DNA of 64,000 bases from Desulforhabdus sp. TSK. Its GTDB lineage: Bacteria; Desulfobacterota; Syntrophobacteria; Syntrophobacterales; Syntrophobacteraceae. The stretch lies in contig NZ_BQXM01000024.1 of assembly GCF_022836495.1 (NCBI RefSeq), positions 1 through 64,000 of the forward strand, written 5' to 3'. The stretch's first letter is position 1, and every line of letters begins with the position of its first letter. Under the pieces are notes generated by a model. The model did no database searches. It saw nothing but the letters and a program-made list of their open reading frames with translations, and was not told the DNA's origin. Position numbers and translations under genes: made by a program. Shown here in pieces: positions 10,067-19,626 of this stretch.

Positions 10067-11267
10067 TGAGCCTTTTGCCGTCCCCGGTTTCCTGGTGTCG
10101 GCGGTGGCGTCGGGCATGCGGTACAAGGATCGGACGGACCTGGCCCTCATTGTGGCCGAGGGGGAAGCGGGGGCCGTGGCTGCAGGCGTATTCACGACCA
10201 ATCGGTTCTGCGCCGCCCCTGTGGAGCTGTGCCGGGAGCATTTGAAATCCTCCAGGGCGAAGGCCATCCTCATCAATGCCGGCATTGCCAACGCCTGCAC
10301 GGGGGACGAGGGGCTCAGGCGGGCGCGCGAATCGGCCCGGGCTGTCGGAGAGGCATTGCATGTGCCTCCCGAAGAGGTTTTGGTGGCATCGACAGGCATC
10401 ATCGGGCCTCAGATCGTCCTGGACCCGGTGTACAAGAGCATGCCGGACCTGGTGAAGGATCTGCGTCCGGACGGGTGGAGTACCCTGGCGCAGGCCATCA
10501 TGACGACGGACACCGTGCCAAAAATGGCCAGCGCCCGGGTGGAAATCGGCGGTCGGACGGTCACGATCGGGGGAGTCTCCAAAGGGGCGGGAATGATTGC
10601 CCCGAACATGGCGACGCTGCTCTCATTCGTCTGCACGGATGCCGCTGTCGAACCGGAAGTCTTGAGTCACTGGGTGCGTCGGGGAGCAGACCATTCCTTC
10701 AACAGCATCACGGTGGACGGGGACACGAGCACCAACGATACGCTGCTGGTTCTGGCCGGCGGAGCTGCGGGGAACCCGGTTCTCAGCGATGTGAACAGCC
10801 CGGACAGCGTGCGCTTTGGAGAAGCCCTTCAGGCGGTGCTCTTTGAGCTTGCCCGGAAAATCGTCCTGGACGGTGAGGGGGCTACCAAGTTCATCGAAGT
10901 GCTGGTGACGGGTGCGCGCGACGCGACCGAAGCCAGGGTGGTGGCTTTTACGGTTGCCAACTCTCCCCTGGTGAAAACCGCCTTCTTCGGTCAGGACGCC
11001 AATTGGGGACGGATCGTTGCGGCGGCTGGACGTGCAGGTGTTCCGCTGGATCCCGAAAAGACGGCTCTCTATTTTGACGATGTGTGCGTGTTTCGGGCCG
11101 GGACGCCCCTGGCGGGAGCGGACGTTGAAGAAAGGGCGTCCGCCGTTTTCAAGCAGAAGGAGCTGCGGGTGAACCTGGACCTGGGGATGGGGGACGCCGG
11201 CTTTTCGGCCTTCACCTGCGACTTTTCTTATGATTACGTAAAGATCAACGCCTCATATCGATCGTGA
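10011..11267 (+). CDS. argJ: Glutamate N-acetyltransferase / acetylglutamate synthase ArgJ
   Basis: ArgJ moves the acetyl group from N-acetylornithine to glutamate in the cyclic arginine pathway; some versions also use acetyl-CoA. It is made as a precursor that cleaves itself before a conserved threonine in the [16 protein letters not shown] region (near residue 190), which is present. [11 protein letters not shown] and the closing [21 protein letters not shown] are also family hallmarks. The start is uncertain. ATG 10011 overlaps the end of secA by 56 bases; GTG 10056 would give 403 aa and an N-terminus closer to the usual length. A strong hairpin at 11329 ends the unit. Confidence 0.93.
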   Translation: MTPAPVEAAKNIKNVVVSSEPFAVPGFLVSAVASGMRYKDRTDLALIVAEGEAGAVAAGVFTTNRFCAAPVELCREHLKSSRAKAILINAGIANACTGDEGLRRARESARAVGEALHVPPEEVLVASTGIIGPQIVLDPVYKSMPDLVKDLRPDGWSTLAQAIMTTDTVPKMASARVEIGGRTVTIGGVSKGAGMIAPNMATLLSFVCTDAAVEPEVLSHWVRRGADHSFNSITVDGDTSTNDTLLVLAGGAAGNPVLSDVNSPDSVRFGEALQAVLFELARKIVLDGEGATKFIEVLVTGARDATEARVVAFTVANSPLVKTAFFGQDANWGRIVAAAGRAGVPLDPEKTALYFDDVCVFRAGTPLAGADVEERASAVFKQKELRVNLDLGMGDAGFSAFTCDFSYDYVKINASYRS

Positions 11268-11328
11268 TTTCGTCCGGAGCTGCGGCTGGTCGCCCAGGGG
11301 CTGCGGTGTGTGGCGGGAATAAAAATAA

Positions 11329-11365
11329 GGGGGGACAGAAGGGAGGTTATCCCTTCCGTCCCCCC
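11329..11365. terminator. Bidirectional terminator between argJ and the phosphorylase gene
   Basis: The 15-base arms GGGGGGACAGAAGGG (11329-11343) and CCCTTCCGTCCCCCC (11351-11365) pair with a single A.C mismatch around a 7-base loop. The hairpin lies between two convergent genes and so could stop transcription from both sides, although the T-tract on the plus side is weak. Confidence 0.75.
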
Positions 11366-11391
11366 TGCATGTTTTCACAGGTTGTCCAAAA

Positions 11392-13008
11392 TCAGATGTA
11401 ATACTTGTGGACGTAATCCGTCACCATGCGGTGCGTGTTGAACACCGGCGTGAGGTCGGCGATGGAATGCTTCATGATGGACAGCCACTGCTTGGGCTTG
11501 GAGTAGTATGTCGTGACCATGTCCTCGAGATCGCGGTAGAGGTCCGCCGCAGCGTCGTCATCGTTCTGGTTTTCGTCGTCGCCGATGGCCCAGCCGTTCA
11601 CTCTGTTGATGCAACCTTCCCGCCACCATCCGTCCAGCACGCTCATGTTCACCCCACCGTTGAAACAAACCTTCATTCCACTGGTACCACTGGCTTCGCG
11701 GGGACGGCGGGGGGTGTTGAGCCATACATCCGTACCCTGGGTCATCAGGGCGGCGGACCATATGTTGTAATTGGGCAAGAAAACCATGCGCAGCCGGTTT
11801 TCATACTGTTTGCCAATATTTACGATTTCCTTGATGAGCTCCTTCCCCAAATCGTCCTGGGGGTGGGCCTTCCCTGCAAAGATGAACTGCACCCGATCGA
11901 AGGAGAGGTTGAAGAGGTATTCCAGGTCCGTGAAGATGAGAGTGGCGCGTTTATATGCCGCAGCACGCCGGGCAAAGCATATGGTGAGGAATTCATCGGC
12001 AAATCCCACGGCGGAGACGGAATTGATGTAGCTGATGAGCCGTCTCTTAGCTTTCCGCTTGGCGTCTCTGATCTCCTCGTCAGGAATGTTGAGGGCTCCG
12101 CTCAGGGCTTGGGGCTGGACGCGCCAGTTGGGGAGATGCTTATCGAAAAGCTCCTGAAATTCGGGTCCCGTCCAGCTCAAGTGATGGACTCCGTTGGTGA
12201 TGTGCCCGATATTGAAGCCGGGGAACATCTCCCGGGAAATTTCACCGTGGAGCTCGCTCACACCGTTGGCGGCGCGGGAGAGGTTCAGGGCAAGCACCGT
12301 CGTGTTCAGCTCATTTTCCCCCGCCAGAGCCCGAATATTTGAGGGCAGATATTTTGCGAGGACATGCTGGGCCATGTCATAAGAGAATCGGTCATGGCCT
12401 GCGGGGACGGGAGTATGCGTGGTGAAGACACACTGCTCGCGCACCCGCTCTTCATTGCCGTTGGCCTCCTGGAGGAGGGCCAGGGTGAGGAAAACAGCGT
12501 GCCCCTCGTTCATGTGGTACGTGGTGATGTTCCGCTCGAGCTTCTTCAGGGCCAGGTAGCCGCCGATGCCCAGCACCGCTTCCTGGCAGATGCGCGTGTG
12601 CTTGTCGCCGCCGTAGAGGTACTGGGTGATGAGGCGGTCATCGGCCGAATTGATGGGAAGATCCGTATCCAGGAAGTAAACGGGAACCTTGCCGTGCATC
12701 CCCATTTGGTTGAACTTCCAGACTCCGATGTGCAGGTCGCGCCCTTCGATGTTGATGGTCACCTTCAAAGGGAGAGGCTCCATGAAGGCCCGGGGATCAA
12801 AGTACGGGTACATTTCTTCCTGCCGCCCCATGGGGCTGATGCTTTGAATGAAATACCCCCGCTTGTAAAGGAGAGTGACAGCAACGAGAGGGATGTTCTG
12901 ATCGGCCGCTGACTTGACGTGGTCTCCCGCCAGGATTCCAAGACCTCCGCTGTAGGTGGGCATATTTTCATTCAAGCCGATTTCCATACTGAAATAAGCG
13001 ATCTTCAT
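11392..13008 (-). CDS. glgP: Alpha-glucan (glycogen/maltodextrin) phosphorylase, short type
   Basis: PLP-dependent GT35 enzyme that releases glucose-1-phosphate from glycogen or maltodextrins in the cytoplasm. The N-terminus MKIAYFSMEIGLNE and the late EASGTSGMKVCFNGG, with the PLP region beside it, are typical of the short bacterial/archaeal phosphorylases. At 538 aa it lacks the long N-terminal extension of classical 800-aa enzymes. ATG 13008 is chosen because homology begins there, although the frame stays open upstream to about 13059. It converges on argJ across a shared terminator. No glycogen synthase or branching gene is in view. Confidence 0.9.
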   Translation of the reverse strand: MKIAYFSMEIGLNENMPTYSGGLGILAGDHVKSAADQNIPLVAVTLLYKRGYFIQSISPMGRQEEMYPYFDPRAFMEPLPLKVTINIEGRDLHIGVWKFNQMGMHGKVPVYFLDTDLPINSADDRLITQYLYGGDKHTRICQEAVLGIGGYLALKKLERNITTYHMNEGHAVFLTLALLQEANGNEERVREQCVFTTHTPVPAGHDRFSYDMAQHVLAKYLPSNIRALAGENELNTTVLALNLSRAANGVSELHGEISREMFPGFNIGHITNGVHHLSWTGPEFQELFDKHLPNWRVQPQALSGALNIPDEEIRDAKRKAKRRLISYINSVSAVGFADEFLTICFARRAAAYKRATLIFTDLEYLFNLSFDRVQFIFAGKAHPQDDLGKELIKEIVNIGKQYENRLRMVFLPNYNIWSAALMTQGTDVWLNTPRRPREASGTSGMKVCFNGGVNMSVLDGWWREGCINRVNGWAIGDDENQNDDDAAADLYRDLEDMVTTYYSKPKQWLSIMKHSIADLTPVFNTHRMVTDYVHKYYI

Positions 13009-13118
13009 GGGGATTTCCCTTTCTTCATCTTGAAGGATTTTGCTACCCTTATACCACACCGTGCGTCCGCTTCAAACACACTCTTGAAGCACCTTCGAGA
13101 GATGCATCGCCTGATGCC

Positions 13119-14867
13119 TCATCCGGCAGTTGACTCTTTGCGGATGGCTGCCTCGAGCTTTTCAATGTTGTCTCGGGCAAAATCGATGTCCGGGTCGAGC
13201 TCCAGAGCCATGCGGTAGAGCCGGATGGCTTCCTGCTTGAAACCGAGCTCTCTCAGGTTGGAGCCGATGTTGGCGTAGTCTATGCCCGATCCGGGATCGA
13301 GCTCGATGGCCCTCTCGAAGGCGTCGATGGATTCCTGGTGCCTCTTCAGCTGGTAGTAGCAGAAGCCCCGCAGGTTGTAGATTTCCTTCAGTTCCTTGTT
13401 GGATTGCTCGGCCAGGGCCAGGGCCTCCAGAGCCTCATGGTAGTTGCCGAGGTCCTTGTGGCAGGAGGCGATGTGTACGTGGATGCTGGCGACTTCCCTG
13501 GGATGGGGATTTTGCTCCAGGGCCCGGAGGAAAAGGGGGAGGGCCGCGTCGGGCCGCTCTTCCAGTTCCAGGCTGTGGGCCAGGAAAAAAGTGAGATCGT
13601 AGCGTGGCCCGAAAAGTTCGAGGAGACGCTCCATGTGTGGGGGAAGCTGGTCGATGGGGAGGCTTCGGAGCATCGTCCGCGCGGCGTGCTGGGCGAAGTC
13701 CGTGTCCCGGGTGCGGTCGAGGAAATGAGCTCCCGGTACGATGGTATAGACGGCGGGAACTCCCAGGTCCGGGTGGGTCACGTCCATCACCAGCACCTCG
13801 AGGCCGATGCGCTTCAGAGCGGCCACACACCGTTCGATTTCCACTTTCAGGTTTTCGTGGTCCAGGTTGGGAAGGGCCTGGATGGGAATGGAGCGGCCAT
13901 TTTCCATGAGGTAGCCTGCCTCGTCCAGGCTGCCGTATTTGGGAAGGGTGGGGCGGTAGGAAGTGCGGCTCTCGAAGTCACCGGCAAGTTGAGCGACCTC
14001 CGTCAGTGCCCGTGAAAGAGACTTCTCGGGATGCGACGTTGTCCCCGCGGTGAAAATGATTTCACTCGATTCCGGGAAGGTGGAAGGATCGTAGGCCAAG
14101 GCTCCGACTGTCGGGATTCCCGTATCCAGTGAAAAATCCCTCAGGAACAACCGGATGCCCTTCTGACGAAATTTCTGCACCAGCTCCACGGCGGCGGGGT
14201 CCTGGAGGGAATCGGGATCGATCAGAGGGGTTTGGCGCTTCTCATAGCTGATGATGGACCCCACGTGCCGCTCCACGACCTCGCAGAGGCTCTGGAGGAT
14301 GGCTTCCTCCAGCGTGTTGCCTGAGGCGGGGCCGTTGTATTCATTGATGAGGTAAAACCAGTCGATGGGGACCCACTGGTCCACTCCGCGCGTGAGATTG
14401 GCAGCCCTGCTCCAGCGCATGGGCAGGTCCTGCAGGAAGGCGTGGCAGAGCTCCGTCGGCGTCGTAGCGTCGTAAACGGACTGTTTGAGCGTCTCGGGGG
14501 ATACCGCCTCCGGAGCAACTTCCCCATAAGAGCGGAGGGGAAAGTCCGACTGGCGAATGAAGGAGAAGAAACTGAACCGTTCCATGAGCTCCATGACGGC
14601 GCTCGCTTCGGACTGGATGGGTGTAGCCCCTTTTCCCATCTGCTTCTTCGTGCCCGTGAGGCGTGTGGCGTCGTCTCCGCAAAGGCTGATGTAGACGGGA
14701 ATATCGAGACGCCCTGTATCGATGCGCCGAGTTTCCGCCAGGATATTGATCTTCAGCTTTTGCAGGCGTTCCTTGACCCAGGCCACGGTTTCTTCGGGTG
14801 TTCGAGCTTTGTCCTGATCGTGGCGGTATGTTTTGTAGCAGTCTTTGATGACGATGTGCGAATTCAT
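13119..14867 (-). CDS. YcaO-domain protein with C-terminal TPR repeats
   Basis: A 582-aa protein. Residues about 55-400 are a YcaO domain with its three ATP-site signatures: EASAVMELMER, EEAILQSLCEVVERH and LSRALTEVAQ. Residues about 420-580 hold roughly four tetratricopeptide units, such as IYNLRGFCYYQLKRHQESID and DYANIGSNLRELGFKQEAIR. YcaO proteins use ATP to activate backbone amides, making azolines, thioamides or amidines, or support ribosomal protein S12 methylthiolation. No TfuA, precursor peptide or dehydrogenase gene is adjacent, so the substrate is unknown. The TPR part probably docks a protein partner. Start ATG 14867 has AGAGGAGAA 7 bases upstream. Confidence 0.85.
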   Translation of the reverse strand: MNSHIVIKDCYKTYRHDQDKARTPEETVAWVKERLQKLKINILAETRRIDTGRLDIPVYISLCGDDATRLTGTKKQMGKGATPIQSEASAVMELMERFSFFSFIRQSDFPLRSYGEVAPEAVSPETLKQSVYDATTPTELCHAFLQDLPMRWSRAANLTRGVDQWVPIDWFYLINEYNGPASGNTLEEAILQSLCEVVERHVGSIISYEKRQTPLIDPDSLQDPAAVELVQKFRQKGIRLFLRDFSLDTGIPTVGALAYDPSTFPESSEIIFTAGTTSHPEKSLSRALTEVAQLAGDFESRTSYRPTLPKYGSLDEAGYLMENGRSIPIQALPNLDHENLKVEIERCVAALKRIGLEVLVMDVTHPDLGVPAVYTIVPGAHFLDRTRDTDFAQHAARTMLRSLPIDQLPPHMERLLELFGPRYDLTFFLAHSLELEERPDAALPLFLRALEQNPHPREVASIHVHIASCHKDLGNYHEALEALALAEQSNKELKEIYNLRGFCYYQLKRHQESIDAFERAIELDPGSGIDYANIGSNLRELGFKQEAIRLYRMALELDPDIDFARDNIEKLEAAIRKESTAG

Positions 14868-14947
14868 GGGTTCTCCTCTGGGGTTTCTTCTGCCCTTGGG
14901 GGCATGTATACGCTGCATGGATGAGATGGTGACTTTTTGATGACCCA

Positions 14948-15020
14948 GTAGGAGCGGCTTCCAGCCGCGACTCTCTTGGGAATCAGCTATCTTTGTCGCG
15001 GCTGGAAGCCGCTCCTACAA
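14948..15020. repeat. REP-like palindrome, copy 2
   Basis: The arms GTAGGAGCGGCTTCCAGCCG (from 14948) and its exact complement ending at 15018 enclose a 23-base spacer. It lies between the YcaO and RNase D genes. Its sequence is nearly identical to the copy at 58503. Confidence 0.9.
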
Positions 15021-15233
15021 GAGTCCAGATTTCAACAGATCTCAGTATGTCTTGCCAGACCTGAATCGTTGCACCGGCAGAAAGTCCCGCGATCCTTCGG
15101 ATCCGTGCCTGGATCGGGATGAGTGCAGTGCTTCGAGTATGAGGGATCTTCGAGCCGAATGGGGGGGACATGGTTTCAGTGGACAGCAGACGGGAAAGGG
15201 TTTGAATAGTTTGAGTGGTTTGTCACGCCGGTG

Positions 15234-16097
15234 CTACTCTTCGATATTGCGGATCAGTTCCAGGAGGTTCTGTGCCCCACGACCGTTGTGGTAGTTTCTG
15301 GGCATTCCTTTGATTTTGGAAAAGTCTTTCAGATCCTTGGGGCGTTGGTGAGCGATCCTGAGGAGGGTATCGTTGGAGAGAACACGAAAGGGAGCGCGAT
15401 TGCGGCGTCGGGCTTCGTGCTCGCGGTAAAGATAAAGCGCTTTGAGAATGCGCTTGCCTGTGGGATCGAGCGTCCGGGCCCCGTTGATCTGTATGAAGCT
15501 TTCCGGCCGAAACGTCTTTGCCTGAGCCTCCTGCTCGCTCGCCCGTGCGAAGGACTCACGCGCGGCGTCCCAGAGCTCCCGGGCCTTCAGATCCTCCGCC
15601 AGCCGGTGCCGCAGATCGATGAGGTAGTGCGTGTCCATGCGGGCGTAATCCAGCTGTTCTTCTTCGAGGGGGCGTTTTCCCCAGTTGTGCCGCTGCCATT
15701 TCTTGTTGAGGATGACTCCGAAGTGCTCCTGGATAAGCTTGGCCAGACCCAGCTGGGTGTATCCCAGCAGCTTGGCGGCCTCCGCCGTATCGAAAAGATT
15801 CCTGAAGGCAAATCGAAAATCGCGTTTGAGCCCCAGGACGTCGTTTACCGCCGCATGGAAGACTTTTTCTATATCAGGGTTGTTGAGTATCTCGCCCAGT
15901 GGCTGCAGATCTTCCAGTTGCAGCGGGTCCAGGATATAATCGTCCTCTGCCGTGGAGATCTGTATGAGGCAGATCCTTTCGAAGTAGGCGTAAAAACTGT
16001 TGGCTTCCGTATCGATGGCAATGTGCCGCGCGGTGGACAGCTTCTTCACGAGCTTCAGAAGGTCTGCCGGGTTTTGTATGACGATCACTGGGTTCAT
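15234..16097 (-). CDS. rnd: Ribonuclease D-like 3'-5' exonuclease
   Basis: A DEDD-superfamily exonuclease of 287 aa that trims tRNA and other RNA 3' ends. The four acidic residues are visible in order: AIDTEANSF (Asp and Glu, near residue 28), FHAAVNDVLGL (Asp, near 88) and YARMDTHYLIDL (Tyr and Asp, near 150). A C-terminal HRDC-type domain includes RVLSNDTLLRIAHQRP and ends near IKGMPRNY. It is divergent from the Smr-domain gene at 16158, with about 60 bases between the starts. Confidence 0.92.
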   Translation of the reverse strand: MNPVIVIQNPADLLKLVKKLSTARHIAIDTEANSFYAYFERICLIQISTAEDDYILDPLQLEDLQPLGEILNNPDIEKVFHAAVNDVLGLKRDFRFAFRNLFDTAEAAKLLGYTQLGLAKLIQEHFGVILNKKWQRHNWGKRPLEEEQLDYARMDTHYLIDLRHRLAEDLKARELWDAARESFARASEQEAQAKTFRPESFIQINGARTLDPTGKRILKALYLYREHEARRRNRAPFRVLSNDTLLRIAHQRPKDLKDFSKIKGMPRNYHNGRGAQNLLELIRNIEE

Positions 16098-16157
16098 TCA
16101 GGGGTTCCTGTTGGATTTTCCTGGGGCAGTCATGCGAGTCACAAGCGAGGCAAACCA

Positions 16158-16910
16158 ATGGGTAACCGTAAAAAAAAGATGCATCCACCCCCCTCTCGCT
16201 CCTCTCGCGGGAAATCTTTCCCCCATGAGTTCTATACCCCTTTTAAGGGCTTAGATCAACATCTTACGCAAACTTCACACACGGCTTCCCGTCGAGACCA
16301 AACGCCTTCCCGAGGCCCGGTCTCGGCCTCTCCCCAGGATGACGACCAGCTCTTCACCGAAGCCATGAAGGACGTGGTGCCCCTTGCGGATGCCGGGAAA
16401 AAGCGCGTTCCACCCCCATCCCCGGCGAAACGGGCGCCGCGCTTTCTCGCCCAGGAAGAGCAGGAGGTGTTCACGCATCTTGTGGACCTGGTGTCGGGTG
16501 GGGGGGAATTTGAACTGACCTATTCGGACGAGTATGTGGACGGCGCCATCGTCGGTCTGTCACCGAAGATCCTCAAGAAGCTGCGCCGCGGGGAGTTCAG
16601 CTACCAGGACTATATCGATCTCCACGGGCTGACACGGGATCAGGCCCGTGACGAAGTCATCCGCTTTGTCCAGGAGAGCTTCGCCAGGAAGTTCCGTTGC
16701 ATCCTGGTTGTTTCGGGGCGCGGCCTCAATTCCAGGGACAAACAGCCCGTCCTGAAAAAGGGCCTGGTGCACTGGCTGACTCGATCGCCGCTGAAGCGCT
16801 TGATCCTTGCCTTCGCTTCGGCTCGTACGTACGACGGCGGGGCAGGGGCGTTTTATGTGCTTTTGCGCAGGAACGAGGGCAAGGCCCCCTTTGTGACGCC
16901 CGCGGTATGA
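16158..16910 (+). CDS. Smr (MutS2 C-terminal-like) domain protein
   Basis: A 250-aa protein with a basic, Ser/Pro-rich, probably disordered N-terminal 90 residues, followed by a Smr domain. DLHGLTRDQARDEV (near residue 155) is the family's HGL motif, and VVSGRGLNSRDKQPVLKK carries the GxG loop. Smr domains bind and nick structured or branched nucleic acids, and recent work links them to rescue of collided ribosomes. The precise substrate here is not known. ATG 16158 has GAGG at 16147-16150. The frame stays open far upstream, but that part is antisense to rnd and was excluded. Confidence 0.88.
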   Translation: MGNRKKKMHPPPSRSSRGKSFPHEFYTPFKGLDQHLTQTSHTASRRDQTPSRGPVSASPQDDDQLFTEAMKDVVPLADAGKKRVPPPSPAKRAPRFLAQEEQEVFTHLVDLVSGGGEFELTYSDEYVDGAIVGLSPKILKKLRRGEFSYQDYIDLHGLTRDQARDEVIRFVQESFARKFRCILVVSGRGLNSRDKQPVLKKGLVHWLTRSPLKRLILAFASARTYDGGAGAFYVLLRRNEGKAPFVTPAV

Positions 16911-16977
16911 GCCGCTTTCGTGGGAACAGCGTCAAGGCGCCATTCCCATGAAAGCTTTTCCTATGGAAATGGAAAAA

Positions 16978-17439
16978 TCAATCCCAGCTCAAGATCTGGT
17001 CATCATAGATGGTTTCGATGGTGCGCTTGTGCTTCATTTCTTCCTGAGCAAGCAGTTCAAAGAGCTTGGATGTCTTTTCGTGCATGCACTTGTTCTTCCA
17101 GCCCGAATAGAAGGCGTGGGCTTTCTCTTCCTTTTTCATGGCCAGGGTCAGTGCTTCCTGGTAGGTGATTTCATCGTAGAACTGTACATCCACCAGGTAG
17201 TCCCCGATGCGCAGGTCTTCCACCTTGGCCAGCTGTACATCCGAGATTCCCAGGACATCCAATCCTTTCAACATGTCCCTGTGGCGTTGTTCTTCGGCAG
17301 CCATCTCCTGGAAGAACTTCTTGATGCCGGGGTTCTTGGCCTTGTCGGCACATTTCTGATAAAATTCCATGGCTTTTTGTTCTTTATCGATGGCGAAGTT
17401 GACGACATCATCCACAGAGCTGCATGAAACACTGGACAT
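16978..17439 (-). CDS. Ferritin-like (rubrerythrin-type) diiron protein
   Basis: A 153-aa four-helix protein with paired metal-ligand motifs: DKEQKAMEFY, MAAEEQRHRDML, KKEEKAHAFY and LAQEEMKHKRTIE. This is the ExxH pattern of the ferritin/rubrerythrin fold. There is no rubredoxin domain. Such proteins store iron or reduce peroxide in anaerobes. ATG 17439 is preceded by a strong GGAGGGA site; a TTG at 17451 would swallow that site. The redox partner and exact role cannot be told from sequence. Confidence 0.85.
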   Translation of the reverse strand: MSSVSCSSVDDVVNFAIDKEQKAMEFYQKCADKAKNPGIKKFFQEMAAEEQRHRDMLKGLDVLGISDVQLAKVEDLRIGDYLVDVQFYDEITYQEALTLAMKKEEKAHAFYSGWKNKCMHEKTSKLFELLAQEEMKHKRTIETIYDDQILSWD

Positions 17440-17646
17440 GGTTCCCTCCAAATTTTCGGTGACGGTCGATGTTTGTTCTCACGCGATTTCCATGAGAAGC
17501 AGCCTTGCATGCAGACCCCTGAACCCTGTCCAGGAGCCAGTTCCATATGAAACAGCAGGGCGCGTTCCTTCAGCCGACCGTCGCCATTTCGGCGACAGTC
17601 CCGGCCTGCGGTTTCATCCTCCTCTGAGCCTTGCAGGGCTCGGAGG

Positions 17647-19377
17647 CTATTGGGTTTGGAACAATGGAACGAAAGAAAAGGTGGAGACGTCCACCAGACC
17701 CAAATCGGTCAACTTCAGTTCCGGTATAACGGGAAGAGCCAGGAAGGAAAGGGCCATCAGAGGGTTATGAAGTCGACACCCCCAGGAGGCCGCTCTTGCC
17801 TTCAGGATTTCGAGACGCTCCACGACTTCCCATGCCGGTTCATCCGACATGAGTCCTGCAATGGGCAACGGAAGAACGGCCACGGGCTCCTCCGTCGAGC
17901 CGATGGCCATCCCGCCGCCAACCCTTCGCAGCGTCTCCACGACGTGGACAATGTCGTTGTCGTTTGTTCCCACTGCCATGAGATTGTGGGAATCATGGGC
18001 CACCGTCGTCGCCATGGCCCCCTTTCGCAGACCGAATCCCCTGACGAAGCCAAGGGAAGGTGGGCAGTCGGAGCGATAGCGGTTGAAGACGACCAGTTTG
18101 AGAATGTCGCGGTCCAGGTCCACCGCGACCTGGCCCTTTTCGACCTTCGGGGTCACGAGCAGCTGCCGGGTGAAAAGAGAGCCCTCCTGGACTTCGATGA
18201 CTCTGAGGAGTCCCGGCTGAGGGGAGACGGCCAAAGCCTCTGGCGAGGGCGGAGCCAGGGCCATGGGGCTTTCCGGGGGGGAATGACTCTGGAACAGATC
18301 CCCCGGCACCAGGATTTTCCCGTTGCGGGCGATTTCCCTGCCTTTCTTGAATACACGCTGGGGAACCCACGGGGTGAGGGTGGGGCTCAGAGTGAAATCG
18401 GCCTGATAGCCGGGGGCGACGGCTCCCTGTCTGCCGAGACGGAAATGTCGTGCGGGGGTCCATGTAGCCAGGGTGAGGGCACGCACCGGTTCGAGGCCGA
18501 GGGCCATGGCGTGATTGACGATAGCGTTCATGTGGCCTTCCCGCAGGAGGTCATCGGGATGGCGGTCGTCGCTGACCAAAAGGCATTGGGGCCAGGTGTG
18601 ATCATCGACGGCGGGCAGGAGCCGGGCCAGGTCCTTGGACTGGCTTCCTTCCCGGATCATGAGGACCATTCCCCTGGAAAGCTTTTCGCGAGCCTCCTGG
18701 AGCGAGGTGCATTCGTGGTCTGAGCTGATTCCCGCGGCAAGGTAGGCGTTCAGGTCGAGGCCGCTCAATTGAGGAGAGTGACCATCGATGCAATGCTCCT
18801 GAAAGAGGAGCAGCTTGTCTATCACTTCGGGAACGCTTGCGAGTACACCCGGGAAGTTCATCATTTCGGCCAGTCCCAACACCCTGGGATGCCGGAGCAG
18901 CGGGAACAGGTCGGACCCTCTCAGGACGGCTCCCGAAGTCTCCAGCGGGGAAGCCGGGACACAGCTGGGCAGATTGAAATAGACATCCATGGGAAGCCCA
19001 TCCGTGGCCTCCAGGAGGTAGCGTATCCCCTCCAGACCCAAGACATTGGCCATTTCATGAGGATCTGCCACGACGGCGGTCGTTCCCCAGGGGGCGGCGG
19101 CCGCGCAAAACTGTATGGGACTCAGCAGAGAGCTTTCCAGGTGGATGTGTCCATCGATGAAACCGGGGCAGAGAAACATGTTTTCGGCATCGATGCTTTC
19201 CAATGCTTCGTAGTGGCCCCACCCGGCAATAAAACCCCCGTGGACGGCCAGGTCGGAAGTTTCCACCCGCCCCGTCAGGACATTCACGATCCGACAGTGA
19301 CGCAGGCACCGCTCGGCCGGAACCCTTCCCCGGGCCACATCGATGAGTTGCGTCAGTCGCCTGCTGTCCCAAATCAT
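17647..19377 (-). CDS. ade: Adenine deaminase
   Basis: Amidohydrolase-family enzyme converting adenine to hypoxanthine and ammonia in purine salvage. The metal-binding start PGFIDGHIHLESS is near residue 95. Further family segments are AGISSDHECTS, LVSDDRHPDDLLREGHMN and the late TTVAHDSHNLMAVGTND. Length 576 aa matches the AdeC group. ATG 19377 (MIWDSRR) is preferred; the frame continues upstream but into a repeat element at 19437, so a longer start would borrow repeat DNA. It is probably a single-gene unit. Confidence 0.92.
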   Translation of the reverse strand: MIWDSRRLTQLIDVARGRVPAERCLRHCRIVNVLTGRVETSDLAVHGGFIAGWGHYEALESIDAENMFLCPGFIDGHIHLESSLLSPIQFCAAAAPWGTTAVVADPHEMANVLGLEGIRYLLEATDGLPMDVYFNLPSCVPASPLETSGAVLRGSDLFPLLRHPRVLGLAEMMNFPGVLASVPEVIDKLLLFQEHCIDGHSPQLSGLDLNAYLAAGISSDHECTSLQEAREKLSRGMVLMIREGSQSKDLARLLPAVDDHTWPQCLLVSDDRHPDDLLREGHMNAIVNHAMALGLEPVRALTLATWTPARHFRLGRQGAVAPGYQADFTLSPTLTPWVPQRVFKKGREIARNGKILVPGDLFQSHSPPESPMALAPPSPEALAVSPQPGLLRVIEVQEGSLFTRQLLVTPKVEKGQVAVDLDRDILKLVVFNRYRSDCPPSLGFVRGFGLRKGAMATTVAHDSHNLMAVGTNDNDIVHVVETLRRVGGGMAIGSTEEPVAVLPLPIAGLMSDEPAWEVVERLEILKARAASWGCRLHNPLMALSFLALPVIPELKLTDLGLVDVSTFSFVPLFQTQ

Positions 19378-19436
19378 GCATTCATCCCGTTTTTTCCTAA
19401 GTACACGTCCACAGAATAAGATGTCCATTTCTCCGC

Positions 19437-19540
19437 TCGTCATGCCGGCAGTTTTTAAGCCGGCATCCAGTTTTTTCTGTGGATTCCGGCTAAAAGACCG
19501 CCGGAATGACGAGGAAACGAATTTTTAGACAGCCCCTAAG
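19437..19540. repeat. MITE-like repeat with GACAGCC end
   Basis: CTCGTCATGCCGGC at the left and GCCGGAATGACGAG at about 19499-19512 form an imperfect inverted repeat. The sequence AACGAATTTTTAGACAGCCC follows. The same tail ends the elements at 22244 and 48268, and the arms match the 48268 copy closely. It lies just upstream of the adenine deaminase gene. Confidence 0.75.
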
Positions 19541-19626
19541 GTGCTGGGGCCGAACTGCCCCATCGCCGGATTCCCGCTGCGTCCCCGGCACTCCGACAGC
19601 CTGCCGGATCGAAGTGTCCCGCCTCC

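Noticed and set aside
15231-16157. Upstream extension of the Smr-protein frame
   Set aside because: The extension is antisense to RNase D. The gene proper starts at ATG 16158 with a good ribosome-binding site.
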